Of a stretch of DNA of 11,744 nucleotides, positions 1 to 7,209 are shown one piece after another. Positions within the stretch are counted from its first letter, which is position 1. Each line of letters starts with the position of its first letter. Under the pieces are notes generated by a model. The model did no database searches and had not been told where the DNA came from. It worked only from the letters and a program-made list of their open reading frames with translations. A program made the position numbers and the translations under genes. The stretch is from Caulobacteraceae bacterium (GTDB lineage: Bacteria; Pseudomonadota; Alphaproteobacteria; Caulobacterales; Caulobacteraceae): contig CANGEH010000037.1 in assembly GCA_947452665.1 (NCBI GenBank), forward strand, positions 1 through 11,744, in the 5' to 3' direction.

Positions 1-26
1 TGCTGGGCGGTGGCATAGGCCTCCAC
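1..26 (-). CDS. fliR: FliR export-gate protein, first codons only (partial)
   Basis: Three bases after the fliQ stop, a GTG opens a frame reading M-E-A-Y-A-T-A-Q before the window ends. FliR is the inner-membrane export-gate subunit that assembles with FliP and FliQ, and it usually follows fliQ directly, as here. Only eight residues are visible, so the call rests on position and on a start resembling alphaproteobacterial FliR N-termini. There is no strong Shine-Dalgarno sequence. Translation may be coupled to fliQ through the very short gap. Confidence 0.55.
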
Positions 27-29
27 GGC

Positions 30-293
30 CTAGAGCCCGACGATGCGCGCGGCGATTTTTTGCATGAAATCCCCCATCATCCGGCCCATCAGCGGCAGGA
101 AAAACAACAGGGTGATGAACACCACCAAGATCTTGGGGGCATAGACAAGGGTGGCTTCCTGAATCTGGGTCAGGGCTTGGAACAGACCGACCAGAACCCC
201 GACCACCAGACCGGCAATCATCACAGGAGCCGACAGGGCAACCGCCAGAAAAATGGCATCTCTTGCCAAATCAACAACCTGGTTTGCGTTCAT
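30..293 (-). CDS. fliQ: FliQ flagellar export-gate protein
   Basis: FliQ is a small inner-membrane subunit of the flagellar type III export gate (FliP-FliQ-FliR). The 87-residue product has two hydrophobic hairpin helices (about residues 12-38 and 50-72) separated by the segment GLFQALTQIQEATL, which is typical of FliQ. An in-frame ATG lies seven codons upstream at 314. I chose the ATG at 293 because AAGGA sits seven bases before it and because 87 residues beginning MNANQVV fits the family. The gene lies 100 bp downstream of fliE and 3 bp before fliR. A CtrA-like box and a promoter-like pair in that 100-bp gap suggest fliQR has its own promoter, as I recall for Caulobacter fliQ. Confidence 0.95.
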   Translation of the reverse strand: MNANQVVDLARDAIFLAVALSAPVMIAGLVVGVLVGLFQALTQIQEATLVYAPKILVVFITLLFFLPLMGRMMGDFMQKIAARIVGL

Positions 294-300
294 GGCGCGG

Positions 301-305
301 TCCTT
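301..305 (-). promoter_or_regulatory. Ribosome binding site of fliQ
   Basis: AAGGA on the minus strand lies seven bases before the ATG at 293. It is the evidence for preferring that ATG over the upstream in-frame one at 314, since the site falls inside the longer reading. Confidence 0.7.
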
Positions 306-326
306 GCGACTCAAGTGTTTAAAAAG

Positions 327-356
327 ATTATCTATCCTAGGTTAGGCATGGGTCAA
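327..356 (-). promoter_or_regulatory. Putative fliQ promoter (-35 TTGACC, -10 GATAAT)
   Basis: On the minus strand TTGACC (356 to 351) and GATAAT (332 to 327) are separated by 18 bases. This would give a start near 320 and a leader of roughly 27 bases before the fliQ ATG. The pair lies just downstream of the CtrA-like box at 362-376. An alternative is that the TTAACC inside the box (365 to 360) is itself the -35 region, as in Caulobacter class II promoters, but I see no good -10 at 17 bases from it. Judged by eye only. Confidence 0.4.
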
Positions 357-361
357 CAGGG

Positions 362-376
362 TTAACAAAACCTTAG
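362..376 (-). promoter_or_regulatory. CtrA-like box upstream of fliQ
   Basis: Read on the minus strand this is CTAA-N7-TTAA followed by CC. It matches the CtrA consensus TTAA-N7-TTAA at seven of eight positions, with the extended TTAACC second half. It lies about 70 bases upstream of the fliQ ATG. From established knowledge, CtrA directly activates fliQ in Caulobacter, so both the site and its target fit. Binding itself is inferred. Confidence 0.6.
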
Positions 377-393
377 CCGTCAAGGGGCTCAGG

Positions 394-708
394 TTAGATC
401 GGCATGCGCATGATTTCTTGATAGGCGGAAATAGCCTGGTCGCGGACCGACATAATGGTTTCCAGACTGGTTTCGGCCGAGGAGATGGCTGTGACCACAT
501 CGACCAGATCCGCCTTGCCCTGAACCTGAGCCTTGATCTGACGCTCTGCATTGCGGCTGGAATTGATCGTATCATTGATGGCGTTTTGCACCAGGGCGCC
601 AAAGCCGGGGCCGTCCTGGGTCAGGGACATGCCTCCACCCAACCCGCCTGATTTGGCCGCCGATTGGGCCGTGGCATAGGCTTTTGCCGCTATCAGAGAA
701 CTTACCAT
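394..708 (-). CDS. fliE: FliE MS-ring/rod adaptor protein
   Basis: FliE joins the MS ring (FliF) to the rod and is needed early for export. The 104-residue product matches the family length. It has a variable, glycine-rich N-terminal third (GGLGGGMS near residues 21-28) and the conserved helical C-terminal part: a DLVDVVTAISSAETSLETI-type stretch (about 67-85) followed by RDQAISAYQEIMRMPI. It starts 13 bases after the flgC stop. The AGGA partly formed by the flgC TAG stop codon lies 11 bases before the ATG, so it probably belongs to the same flgB-flgC-fliE transcript. The stop is TAA. There is no signal peptide, as expected for an export substrate. Confidence 0.93.
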   Translation of the reverse strand: MVSSLIAAKAYATAQSAAKSGGLGGGMSLTQDGPGFGALVQNAINDTINSSRNAERQIKAQVQGKADLVDVVTAISSAETSLETIMSVRDQAISAYQEIMRMPI

Positions 709-721
709 GGTCTAGATGGTC

Positions 722-1156
722 CTATTTGCGGATCAGATCGAGGGTTCGCGACTGCACACTGCGCGAGGTTTCAATCACATTCAGATTGGCCTCATAGGCC
801 CTTTGGGCCTGGCGCATATCCAGGGCCTCAACCAGACTGTCGACATTGGGCATCTTCAAATAGCCCTGCGCATCGGCATAGGGGTGACCTGGGTCATATT
901 GCAGCCGAAAATCGCGGGCATCTGGATCAACCCGCTTCATCTCAACACCAACATAGCCATCGCCCAGCTTCTGGGGCCGGAAGACTGGGATTTGCCGGCG
1001 ATAGGGATCACCGCCCGGCGTCTTGGCAATCGAGTCCGCATTGGCAAGGTTTTCAGCAATAATCCGCATCCGCGCCTGCTGGGCGCGCAGGGCGCTGGCA
1101 GCAATCGCCATGGGCGCATTGGTGGCATTAATTGGCGGGCGCGGCGGCTTAACCAT
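722..1156 (-). CDS. flgC: FlgC proximal rod protein
   Basis: FlgC is a proximal rod subunit exported through the type III apparatus. The 144-residue protein carries the N-terminal rod signature ENLANADS (about 35-42), the FlgC-specific TPGGDPYRRQIPVF stretch (about 46-59), YDPGHPYADAQGYL near 87-100, and the C-terminal heptad-type helix with RQAQRAYEANLNVIETSRS. AGGAG (1170 to 1166) lies nine bases before the ATG and supports this start. An internal methionine at residue 16 is the alternative. The gap to flgB is 20 bases. It lies between flgB and fliE, as is usual for this operon. Confidence 0.95.
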   Translation of the reverse strand: MVKPPRPPINATNAPMAIAASALRAQQARMRIIAENLANADSIAKTPGGDPYRRQIPVFRPQKLGDGYVGVEMKRVDPDARDFRLQYDPGHPYADAQGYLKMPNVDSLVEALDMRQAQRAYEANLNVIETSRSVQSRTLDLIRK

Positions 1157-1176
1157 TGGCTAGATCTCCTATCCCC

Positions 1177-1623
1177 TCAACGTCCCGGCGCCCGGGCGGC
1201 CGAGCGCAACATGCCCAAAGATTTTTGGTAAAAGCCCATGGCCGCGTCATAGTTTGCGCGCGTATCGGTCAATTTCATCATCTGCTCTTCAAGCACGACC
1301 TTATTGCCGTCGAGACTGACCTCAGTGTCCTTGTAATTGATCGGCTTGCCGCCCGTACTCGACAAGACCCGCATGCTGGGCAAGTGGCGTGAATTGGTCT
1401 GGGCAAGTCCAGTTGAGGACATGATCGCAAACCCCTCATCGGTCGGCTTTAAATTCGCCGCCGACGGGTTGCCGTCCCCAAGTTTGAACGGCTTGAGATC
1501 GCGCGCCATGAAATCGGGCGTGTCGGAATTGGCGACATTTTCGGCAATCAATTGCTGGCGTCGATTGAGATAACCCAACCGATCTTTCAACAATGAAAAC
1601 AAAGGTATGTTTTGAACGTCCAT
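1177..1623 (-). CDS. flgB: FlgB proximal rod protein
   Basis: FlgB is the first-assembled rod protein, exported by the flagellar type III system. The 148 residues begin MDVQNIPLFSLLKDRLGYLN and contain the rod signature LIAENVANSDTPDF (about 25-38). The C-terminal helix holds LEEQMMKLTDTRANYDAAMGFYQKSLGML, typical of FlgB. Only a weak ribosome site (AAG) precedes the ATG, and a perfect CtrA box ends just 23 bases upstream, so the transcript may be nearly leaderless. It heads the flgB-flgC-fliE group, is divergent from fliO, and ends in TGA 20 bases before flgC. Confidence 0.94.
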   Translation of the reverse strand: MDVQNIPLFSLLKDRLGYLNRRQQLIAENVANSDTPDFMARDLKPFKLGDGNPSAANLKPTDEGFAIMSSTGLAQTNSRHLPSMRVLSSTGGKPINYKDTEVSLDGNKVVLEEQMMKLTDTRANYDAAMGFYQKSLGMLRSAARAPGR

Positions 1624-1646
1624 AAATAATTCTTAAATGAACAGGG

Positions 1647-1661
1647 TTAATCTAGACTTAA
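1647..1661 (-). promoter_or_regulatory. Perfect CtrA box between flgB and fliO
   Basis: This is TTAA-N7-TTAA with all eight consensus bases. On the minus strand it continues as TTAACC, the extended consensus, which orients it towards flgB. It is the strongest CtrA-type match in the window. Placed at -35 it would put the flgB start of transcription almost at the ATG (1623). Read the other way it would start near 1689, about 40 bases before fliO. It could serve either or both genes. Confidence 0.7.
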
Positions 1662-1716
1662 TATAGTCAGGAACAAAGCAATCGACGTAAGATTGATATA
1701 GCGACTCACACTGACC

Positions 1717-1720
1717 AAGG
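1717..1720 (+). promoter_or_regulatory. Ribosome binding site of fliO
   Basis: AAGG lies eight bases upstream of the TTG at 1729. No ATG or GTG is available in this frame near the conserved N-terminal helix, so this site decides the unusual TTG start. Confidence 0.55.
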
Positions 1721-1728
1721 TACACATT

Positions 1729-2031
1729 TTGATTTTTTGGGAAATTTTGCGGGCGATTTTGGCCTTGGCCTTTACCTTGGCCATAGCCGTATTGATTGCC
1801 TATGGCCTAAGGCGGTTTGGGCCAGACACCCTAACCCGGCTGCAAGGCCTGAAGGGGCCAGCCAAGCGCATGGTTGTGCTCGAAACCCTGATGCTCGACC
1901 CACAACGCCGCCTGATCCTGTTTCGTCTGGACGCTGAGGAAAAGCTGCTTCTGCTTGGAGAAGGCCAGATCTTGCAAAGCCAGCCCGCACAAACCGCCAT
2001 GTCACAAAACTCGGAACCGCCCCTTCAATGA
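1729..2031 (+). CDS. fliO: FliO-type export-gate assembly protein
   Basis: FliO is a small bitopic membrane protein that helps FliP assemble into the export gate. The 100-residue product has one N-terminal membrane helix (about 6-25) and then a short cytoplasmic domain. That domain has the family pattern RMVVLETLMLDPQRRLILFRLDAEEKLLLLG (about 47-77). The start is TTG, with AAGG eight bases upstream. The stop overlaps the fliP start as ATGA, so the two are translationally coupled, which supports the FliO identity for a poorly conserved family. The C-terminal 20 residues are polar and Gln-rich. FliO is often missed in annotation because it is short and divergent. Confidence 0.82.
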   Translation: MIFWEILRAILALAFTLAIAVLIAYGLRRFGPDTLTRLQGLKGPAKRMVVLETLMLDPQRRLILFRLDAEEKLLLLGEGQILQSQPAQTAMSQNSEPPLQ

Positions 2032-2831
2032 CCCCACGCCCAAAACCCCGCGCTAAGCTGAGCCGTCTACCCGCCAGTCTTTGGCTTGGCCTTGTCACCA
2101 GCCTGCTTTTATGCTGCCTGCCTAGCCTCGCCCAGGCCCAGGCGCTGAACATTAATCTTGGCACGGGCGCGGGCCTGACCGAGCGGGTGGTGCAGCTGAT
2201 CGCCCTGTTGACGGTGCTGTCTTTGGCACCGTCCATACTGATCATGACCACAGCCTTTGTTCGCATTGTCGTGGTCTTGTCCCTGCTGCGCACCGCCATT
2301 GGCCTGCAGCAAAGCCCGCCCAATGCCGTCATTATCAGCCTATCGCTATTTTTGACCGCCATTGTCATGGGGCCAACCTTTCAGGCCTCTTATGATGCGG
2401 GTGTGCGGCCCTTGATGAACAAGCAGATGGAATTGCCGCAAGCCTTTAGCGCCGCCGCTGGTCCGGTAAAGACCTTTATGCTTAGCCAGGTCCAGACCAA
2501 GGATCTTGAGCTGTTTTTACGTTTGTCCAAGATCAAAAAGCCACCCACCCGCGCCGAGATCCCGCTTCAGGTCCTGACCCCGGCCTTTATGATTAGCGAG
2601 CTGAAGCGCGCCTTTGAGATCGGCTTCTTGCTGTTTATCCCCTTCTTGGTCATCGATCTGGTTGTGGCCAGCATACTGATGAGCATGGGCATGATGATGC
2701 TGCCGCCAGCGGTGATTTCGCTACCGTTCAAGCTGATCTTTTTTGTGCTGGTTGATGGCTGGGGTCTGGTGGCGGGCTCATTGGTCGAAAGCTTCCACCA
2801 GGGGCGGGTACCGATCCCAGGGACGGGATGA
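2028..2831 (+). CDS. fliP: FliP flagellar export-gate protein
   Basis: FliP forms the core ring of the export gate in the inner membrane with FliQ and FliR. The 267 residues start with a cleavable signal-like helix (about 14-38, ending LAQAQA), as in many FliP proteins. Four membrane segments follow, at about 53-90, 100-117, 190-220 and 228-252. Both family signatures are visible: PAFMISELKRAFEIGF (185-200) and PFLVIDLVVASILMSMGM (205-222). A short tail (HQGRVPIPGTG) extends past the usual end. It overlaps fliO by four bases. It converges with the TPR gene, whose stop lies only 18 bp away with no clear terminator. Confidence 0.97.
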   Translation: MTPRPKPRAKLSRLPASLWLGLVTSLLLCCLPSLAQAQALNINLGTGAGLTERVVQLIALLTVLSLAPSILIMTTAFVRIVVVLSLLRTAIGLQQSPPNAVIISLSLFLTAIVMGPTFQASYDAGVRPLMNKQMELPQAFSAAAGPVKTFMLSQVQTKDLELFLRLSKIKKPPTRAEIPLQVLTPAFMISELKRAFEIGFLLFIPFLVIDLVVASILMSMGMMMLPPAVISLPFKLIFFVLVDGWGLVAGSLVESFHQGRVPIPGTG

Positions 2832-2849
2832 GCTAGGCCAGTCTAGGCC

Positions 2850-5813
2850 CTAGGGCTTGGGCGCGGGCGCGGCCTTGGCGACTTTGACCGGGACCGGTTT
2901 GGCCGGCTGCGCGGCGGTCTGGAGCGCTTGGCCTTGGAATTTTTGCTTGGCCTTGGCGGCCCATCCGGCAAACTTATCATTTTGCGCTAGGGTCGCGAGC
3001 ACCTGGGTCGGGGCGGCGGCGGCCTCGTCATCCATACCATCAAGCGCAATCTTCAGCGCATCGGCTTGCCGCGCCTTTTCGACCAGGGGGGAAAACCGCT
3101 GCTTCAACCGCGCCAAGGCCTTGGTGTCATTGGCCAGACTATAGCTGACGGCAGAGCGCAATAGACGGGTCTCCTCGTCTTCAGAAAGGGGATTGTCAGC
3201 CGCCTTCCAGCGATCACCCAGTTCCTTCTCAAAGGCTGGGCCGGCCTGGGTCCAGACCTTTTTGCGCCAAGCAATGTCATTTCGAAGTTCGGTGGCCTCG
3301 GCTGACTTTTCCGACCCCAAAATTTCAAGCGCATGGTCTGGGTTGCCAAGCTCGCTCCAAGCCCTCGCCTCAATCACTCGCCGCTCTGCGGCCAAGGCGG
3401 CCGGCAACAGGGTCGAGCGGGAGTCATTAATCGCCTGAAGCGCCTTTTCCGGCTGCCGGTTCATAAGCTGAACCAGGGCCAGATCGGTCGACACAATACT
3501 GCGCGGCAGGCCCTCAAGCCGGTTATCGATCTGATATTTCAACAGCTCTGCGGCCTGATCCAGCAGGTCAATATCGACCAGCCGCCGCGCCAGACGGCGC
3601 ACCATGACGTCGCCATCACTGCCAATGGGGGTAAGATATTTGAAATCATAGAACAGCGCCAAGGCCTGGATAGGCTGCAAGGAATCGGCGAGCCCATCGA
3701 GATAGAGGCTTCGGAAAATCGCGCTGGAATCGTCGGCCAACTGCCTTGCCTCGGGCGTATCCGGCGTCCGCCGGCCGAGCGAGCCCAGCACGCCCAAGGC
3801 CTCACGAAAACGGCCAAGATCGACATAGAGTTGGGCCTCAGCCGCAACAGCCTTTAGCTCAGTTGCATCGCCGCGCCAGCCTAGGCGGACATGGTCATAG
3901 GCATCCAGCGCCGCCACCGGGCTGATCTGACCACGCGCCTGCTTGATCTGGGTGGCGCGCAGCATGGCGGGCATGCGAATCTGGTCGGAGCCCGCCTTGC
4001 TCATGGCCTCGAACATGGCCAAGGCGCGATTGCTATCGCCCATCCGATCAAACAATTCAGCCTGGACCATTAAGGTCTTGAGCCATTCCAGCGGCTCGAC
4101 ATTCGGCTTGAGCGCTAAAGGCACCAACTGGCTGGCGCCTTGAAGGTCCCCCGCCTCCATGGTGGCCTTGACATCGGCCCGGGCAAACCTGGCGCGCCAC
4201 AGGGACGGAAATGCGGTTAAGGCAGGCATGCCCTTGGCAAAGGCTTCACGCGCGGCATCCCACTGTCCGGTCTGGGTAGAACTATAGCCGCGCCAAAGCG
4301 CGCTGGCTGGATCAGAGGCCAGTTCCGGTGCCGAAAGGTCGGCCAAGGCCTCAGCATGCCGCCCGGCCATGGCCTTGGCCGCGCCGCGAAGGCCGCGAAA
4401 ATTGGGATCATCGACAATTGCACGATTGGATTTCGCGATCGTGTTTAGGATTCCAATGCCTTCAAAAGCGAGGCCTGAGCCGATCATAAAGCGCGCCAGG
4501 GCCATCCGGGCATTGGTCAAGGCCGCCGTACCATCACCCGCTTCTGCCGCTGCGGCGTCAAACAGGGCATTGTATCGACCAATAAAGCCACCAGACCCGG
4601 TTTTCGGCCAGGCCTTAAAGTCGACCAAACCCGGCATGGCCGCCGCCTGGGGTGCGCCGCCGCCTTGATCATCGCGCCTAGAGCGGTTGTCATCGGAGAG
4701 GGCAAGGCCCTTGGGCCGACCAATGCGCACCTGACTGCCGACCACCGCCACATTTAAATCATCTGCATAGGGCTCTATGGCGAGGCCTTGAACGGAGTTG
4801 AGCAGAGCCAAATCGACAAATTCACGGCGCATGGCCAGACCGGTCACCGGCGCCATAGCGGTTACCGCCACCAGCCGATCACCCACCACCGGATCATTGA
4901 TCCACAGCACACGGCCAGCCCCCGGCAGGTCGGCGGTTAGGCTAATCTGGTTTAGGTTTTCATCTCCGGCAATGGCAATATTTGCCCCTGACATGGCCGC
5001 AGAGGTGCCAAAGGTCAGGGTCCACTTCCCCCCGCCAGCCGCGACACTGACCGCTTCGCCGGGCGCGACCTTGACCCGCAGAGCAGACAGGTTGGGTCCC
5101 GATACAAATTGGGGCTGCAAGCGCTTGACCAAGGCGCTTGGCCATTTGGCTGTGTCGAGCCGCGCTTGCCTGTCAAACACAGCCCAGACCCCATCACCGC
5201 GTCGGAACATGGCCGCTGGCACCGGGGCCTGCCAGGCAAATTCCAGCACGATCTGGTTAGACTGGGTACGGATGGCGACCGGCACCACACCAGAGGCTGG
5301 ACGCGGATCAAGCAGGGCTTGCGCGCTTGGCGGCGTTTGTTCCGTGGGACTGGCGGAACCCGGTTTTGACCCAGGGGCCGCGGCAGACTTGGGCGTGGGT
5401 GGCGGATCGAAGGCACCACGCTTATAGGCATTGATATAAAAGGCCTCATCGGCCAGGCCTGAGGTCGCGTCGGCACCGTCGGCTAAGGTTAGGGTGACCT
5501 CGGTGGCATCGGCCAAGGCCTTGGTATCGACGGTCTTGATAAACGGCGGCGGCGATAAGCGAAGCCGGGCCAGATCAGGGGGGGTCTTGCCGGGAATACG
5601 CACAATCAAGGTCTGGCCCGACCGCCTGACCGTCACGCCGCGGCCAGCCTTGCCGCTAAACTCAATGCGCGACATGTCCTTATTTCGCGCAATCTTGACC
5701 TCCGGCACCGATGCCGTGGTCTGCGCTATAGCCGTCACATTCACCGGGGCCATGGCCAAGGCGAGGATCAGGGCGAGAAGCGATTGGGTCCGGCGTACAG
5801 GCTTGACGATCAT
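2850..5813 (-). CDS. Large secreted TPR-like protein of the fliL-fliM operon, function unknown
   Basis: The 987 residues have a signal peptide (basic start, hydrophobic 11-22, likely cleavage after AIA at about 30), so the protein is probably periplasmic. Predicted parts are:
- a beta-rich domain at about 36-131;
- a Pro/Ala/Ser linker at 135-170;
- a second beta-rich region at 175-370;
- a long helical repeat region at about 410-960 with TPR-like units such as GQWDAAREAFAKGMPAL, GDSNRALAMFEAM and GNPDHALEIL;
- a Lys/Pro/Ala tail.
I saw no cysteine. It is the last gene of the fliL operon, 14 bp after the motE-like gene. I recall a similar large TPR gene here in Caulobacter and other alphaproteobacteria. 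Because MotE is the chaperone of the periplasmic motility protein MotC in Sinorhizobium, a MotC-like stator-accessory role is possible. That is inference from context. Confidence 0.85.
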   Translation of the reverse strand: MIVKPVRRTQSLLALILALAMAPVNVTAIAQTTASVPEVKIARNKDMSRIEFSGKAGRGVTVRRSGQTLIVRIPGKTPPDLARLRLSPPPFIKTVDTKALADATEVTLTLADGADATSGLADEAFYINAYKRGAFDPPPTPKSAAAPGSKPGSASPTEQTPPSAQALLDPRPASGVVPVAIRTQSNQIVLEFAWQAPVPAAMFRRGDGVWAVFDRQARLDTAKWPSALVKRLQPQFVSGPNLSALRVKVAPGEAVSVAAGGGKWTLTFGTSAAMSGANIAIAGDENLNQISLTADLPGAGRVLWINDPVVGDRLVAVTAMAPVTGLAMRREFVDLALLNSVQGLAIEPYADDLNVAVVGSQVRIGRPKGLALSDDNRSRRDDQGGGAPQAAAMPGLVDFKAWPKTGSGGFIGRYNALFDAAAAEAGDGTAALTNARMALARFMIGSGLAFEGIGILNTIAKSNRAIVDDPNFRGLRGAAKAMAGRHAEALADLSAPELASDPASALWRGYSSTQTGQWDAAREAFAKGMPALTAFPSLWRARFARADVKATMEAGDLQGASQLVPLALKPNVEPLEWLKTLMVQAELFDRMGDSNRALAMFEAMSKAGSDQIRMPAMLRATQIKQARGQISPVAALDAYDHVRLGWRGDATELKAVAAEAQLYVDLGRFREALGVLGSLGRRTPDTPEARQLADDSSAIFRSLYLDGLADSLQPIQALALFYDFKYLTPIGSDGDVMVRRLARRLVDIDLLDQAAELLKYQIDNRLEGLPRSIVSTDLALVQLMNRQPEKALQAINDSRSTLLPAALAAERRVIEARAWSELGNPDHALEILGSEKSAEATELRNDIAWRKKVWTQAGPAFEKELGDRWKAADNPLSEDEETRLLRSAVSYSLANDTKALARLKQRFSPLVEKARQADALKIALDGMDDEAAAAPTQVLATLAQNDKFAGWAAKAKQKFQGQALQTAAQPAKPVPVKVAKAAPAPKP

Positions 5814-5827
5814 AATGGCGCTCGCCC

Positions 5828-6667
5828 CTAGCCCTTTTGAACCCTGGCCGCGTCTTGCGGTTTGGACGGGACCGGTGCTGGATTAGCCGCCGGGGCGGGC
5901 ATTGGCGGTGCAACCGCCTCACGCGCATCCTTCATCGCCTTGGCGGCGACAAACCGATTTGCCAGCTTCTCGGTCAGGGCCTTGGCATCTTCGGGTGCCA
6001 TCTTGGCCAAGATGGCAGACAAGATTGGGGCCTTCATCTGCGAAGCGATCGGAACCCGGACGCTGTCATCCATCAAGGCCATACGGCTGGCGGCATCCTT
6101 GGGCTTCATGGTCTCGTAGATCACGATCAGACGCGCAATCTCGGCATCTTGCTGATTATCTGCCTGCTTGATGAGCGCGGTTATTTGGCTCTTTAGCGAT
6201 TGCATGGTCTTGAGTTTGCCATCGAGTTTGTTTTCCGCGGCGGCGAGTAATTGCAGTTGCAGATCAATGGTTTTTTCACGCTGATCCAACTGTCCACGGC
6301 GCGCGCCGAGGCTTTGCAAGACGTTCAGCTCCGCGGGCGATAGCCCCGCCTCCTGTGCAAGGGCCGTTGCCGACACGGCGCACACCGTTCCTGCCTTAGG
6401 CATTTGGATCCCAGTCGTCGGTCCTTGGGCCGCTAGACGAAAACTGTCAGATCCGGCCTGATCGCCGGCCTTGTCGGTCGGCTCTGTGACCGCGCCGTCC
6501 GGCAGGGCAGCCTTGGCCTCTTTGCCGCCCGATACGACGTCCTGCGCAAAGGCCCGTGCCCCGGCCATGGCCTTGGGCAGGTCACCGGCACTGGTCAGGA
6601 CCTTGATGGTTAAGACACCGCCAATCGCGACGGCGATTACGGGCAAGAGACGAGGAACCGCGCTCAT
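5828..6667 (-). CDS. MotE-like motility accessory protein
   Basis: The 279-residue protein has an N-terminal membrane anchor or uncleaved signal (about 7-25) and a low-complexity region with a single cysteine at about 96. A coiled coil follows at about 118-172 (LGARRGQLDQREKTIDLQLQ and onward). Next is an MgtE-N/MotE-type helical domain at about 174-236, with YETMKPKDAASRMALMD and ILAKMAPEDAKALTEKLANR. The tail is Pro/Ala-rich. MotE of Sinorhizobium meliloti is a periplasmic chaperone for MotC, and as I recall it forms a disulfide-linked dimer; the lone cysteine here fits that. Its ATG overlaps the stop of the upstream gene as ATGA, so it is coupled to it, and the TPR gene follows 14 bp later. 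The MotE-type domain is well supported, but the exact function is not. Confidence 0.75.
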   Translation of the reverse strand: MSAVPRLLPVIAVAIGGVLTIKVLTSAGDLPKAMAGARAFAQDVVSGGKEAKAALPDGAVTEPTDKAGDQAGSDSFRLAAQGPTTGIQMPKAGTVCAVSATALAQEAGLSPAELNVLQSLGARRGQLDQREKTIDLQLQLLAAAENKLDGKLKTMQSLKSQITALIKQADNQQDAEIARLIVIYETMKPKDAASRMALMDDSVRVPIASQMKAPILSAILAKMAPEDAKALTEKLANRFVAAKAMKDAREAVAPPMPAPAANPAPVPSKPQDAARVQKG

Positions 6668-7209
6668 CGACGACCTCCAAAGGGTTTATCGGGTTTTAGC
6701 CCCGGCATCGGCCGCGCCTCGGGATCGAGCGACGACGGGGGCTCATCAAACAGATCATCATCAAGCCCTGCGGGCTTGCGACTGCGCGGGCGGGCGGCGG
6801 GTTCAGGCGCAATCGCCCTGACCGGCCTTGAGGGGTCGGCCGCAGGCTCACCCAAATAGCGCGCCCTTGGCGCGGGCGGCGGTGCGGTAATGGGTTCAGG
6901 TGCCAGGAGCGGCGCTCTTGCCAATTCAATGGCGGCCGCCATTTTGGTGTCCAGCTGTTCCGTGAGCTCGCGGGCCTGGTGAATTCGGTTACCCAAGAGG
7001 TCGCCCGCCTCCTGCGCGGCCATACGCAACTGGGTCAAGCCTGTTTGAGCCCTGGCCGAGGCCGAATTGAGTTCCTGAACCGCGAGGGTAAAGCTCTGAT
7101 GGCTCTTGCGCAGGTCTTTTAGCCGCCGCTCAAGCCGAAACCCAACCGCAAGGGCCGTGATCAGCAAGGCTGCCAATAACAGGTTCAAAAAAACCGGGAC
7201 AAAACTCAT
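6664..7209 (-). CDS. pflI: PflI-like (DUF6468) flagellar membrane protein
   Basis: The 181-residue protein has one N-terminal membrane helix (about 4-23). A basic turn follows (RLERRLKDLRK), then an amphipathic coiled-coil-like helix (about 37-98). The C-terminal half (about 99-181) is rich in Pro, Arg and Ala, with an acidic DDDLFDEPP patch. This matches the DUF6468 family. I recall that Caulobacter PflI, needed to place the flagellum at the correct pole, has this build and lies directly after fliM. The start overlaps the fliM stop (ATGA) and the stop overlaps the next start (ATGA), giving tight coupling on both sides. The family call is fairly firm. The positioning role is transferred by synteny. 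Confidence 0.65.
   Translation of the reverse strand: MSFVPVFLNLLLAALLITALAVGFRLERRLKDLRKSHQSFTLAVQELNSASARAQTGLTQLRMAAQEAGDLLGNRIHQARELTEQLDTKMAAAIELARAPLLAPEPITAPPPAPRARYLGEPAADPSRPVRAIAPEPAARPRSRKPAGLDDDLFDEPPSSLDPEARPMPGLKPDKPFGGRR

Noticed and set aside
60..1392. Plus-strand open frames opposite fliQ, fliE, flgC and flgB, for example 716-1231
   Set aside because: They mirror well-recognised rod and export genes on the minus strand, have compositions rich in His, Gln and Arg typical of antisense frames, and show no family features.
1664..1728. Sigma54-like site TTGG...GC upstream of flgB on the minus strand
   Set aside because: The GG and GC are not separated by ten bases, which sigma54 promoters require.
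1772..2368. 198-codon minus-strand frame opposite fliO and fliP
   Set aside because: fliO and fliP are clear, coupled genes on the plus strand. The antisense frame has shadow-like composition and no recognisable domain.
2832..2852. Possible bidirectional terminator between fliP and the TPR-like gene, with direct repeats CTAGGCC
   Set aside because: Only a 4-bp GGCC stem with no U tract can be drawn. The direct repeats (2833-2839 and 2843-2849) do not form a convincing hairpin.
4798..5427. 209-codon plus-strand frame inside the TPR-like gene
   Set aside because: It is antisense to a continuous 987-codon gene with a signal peptide and in-operon position. No ribosome site or family resemblance was seen.
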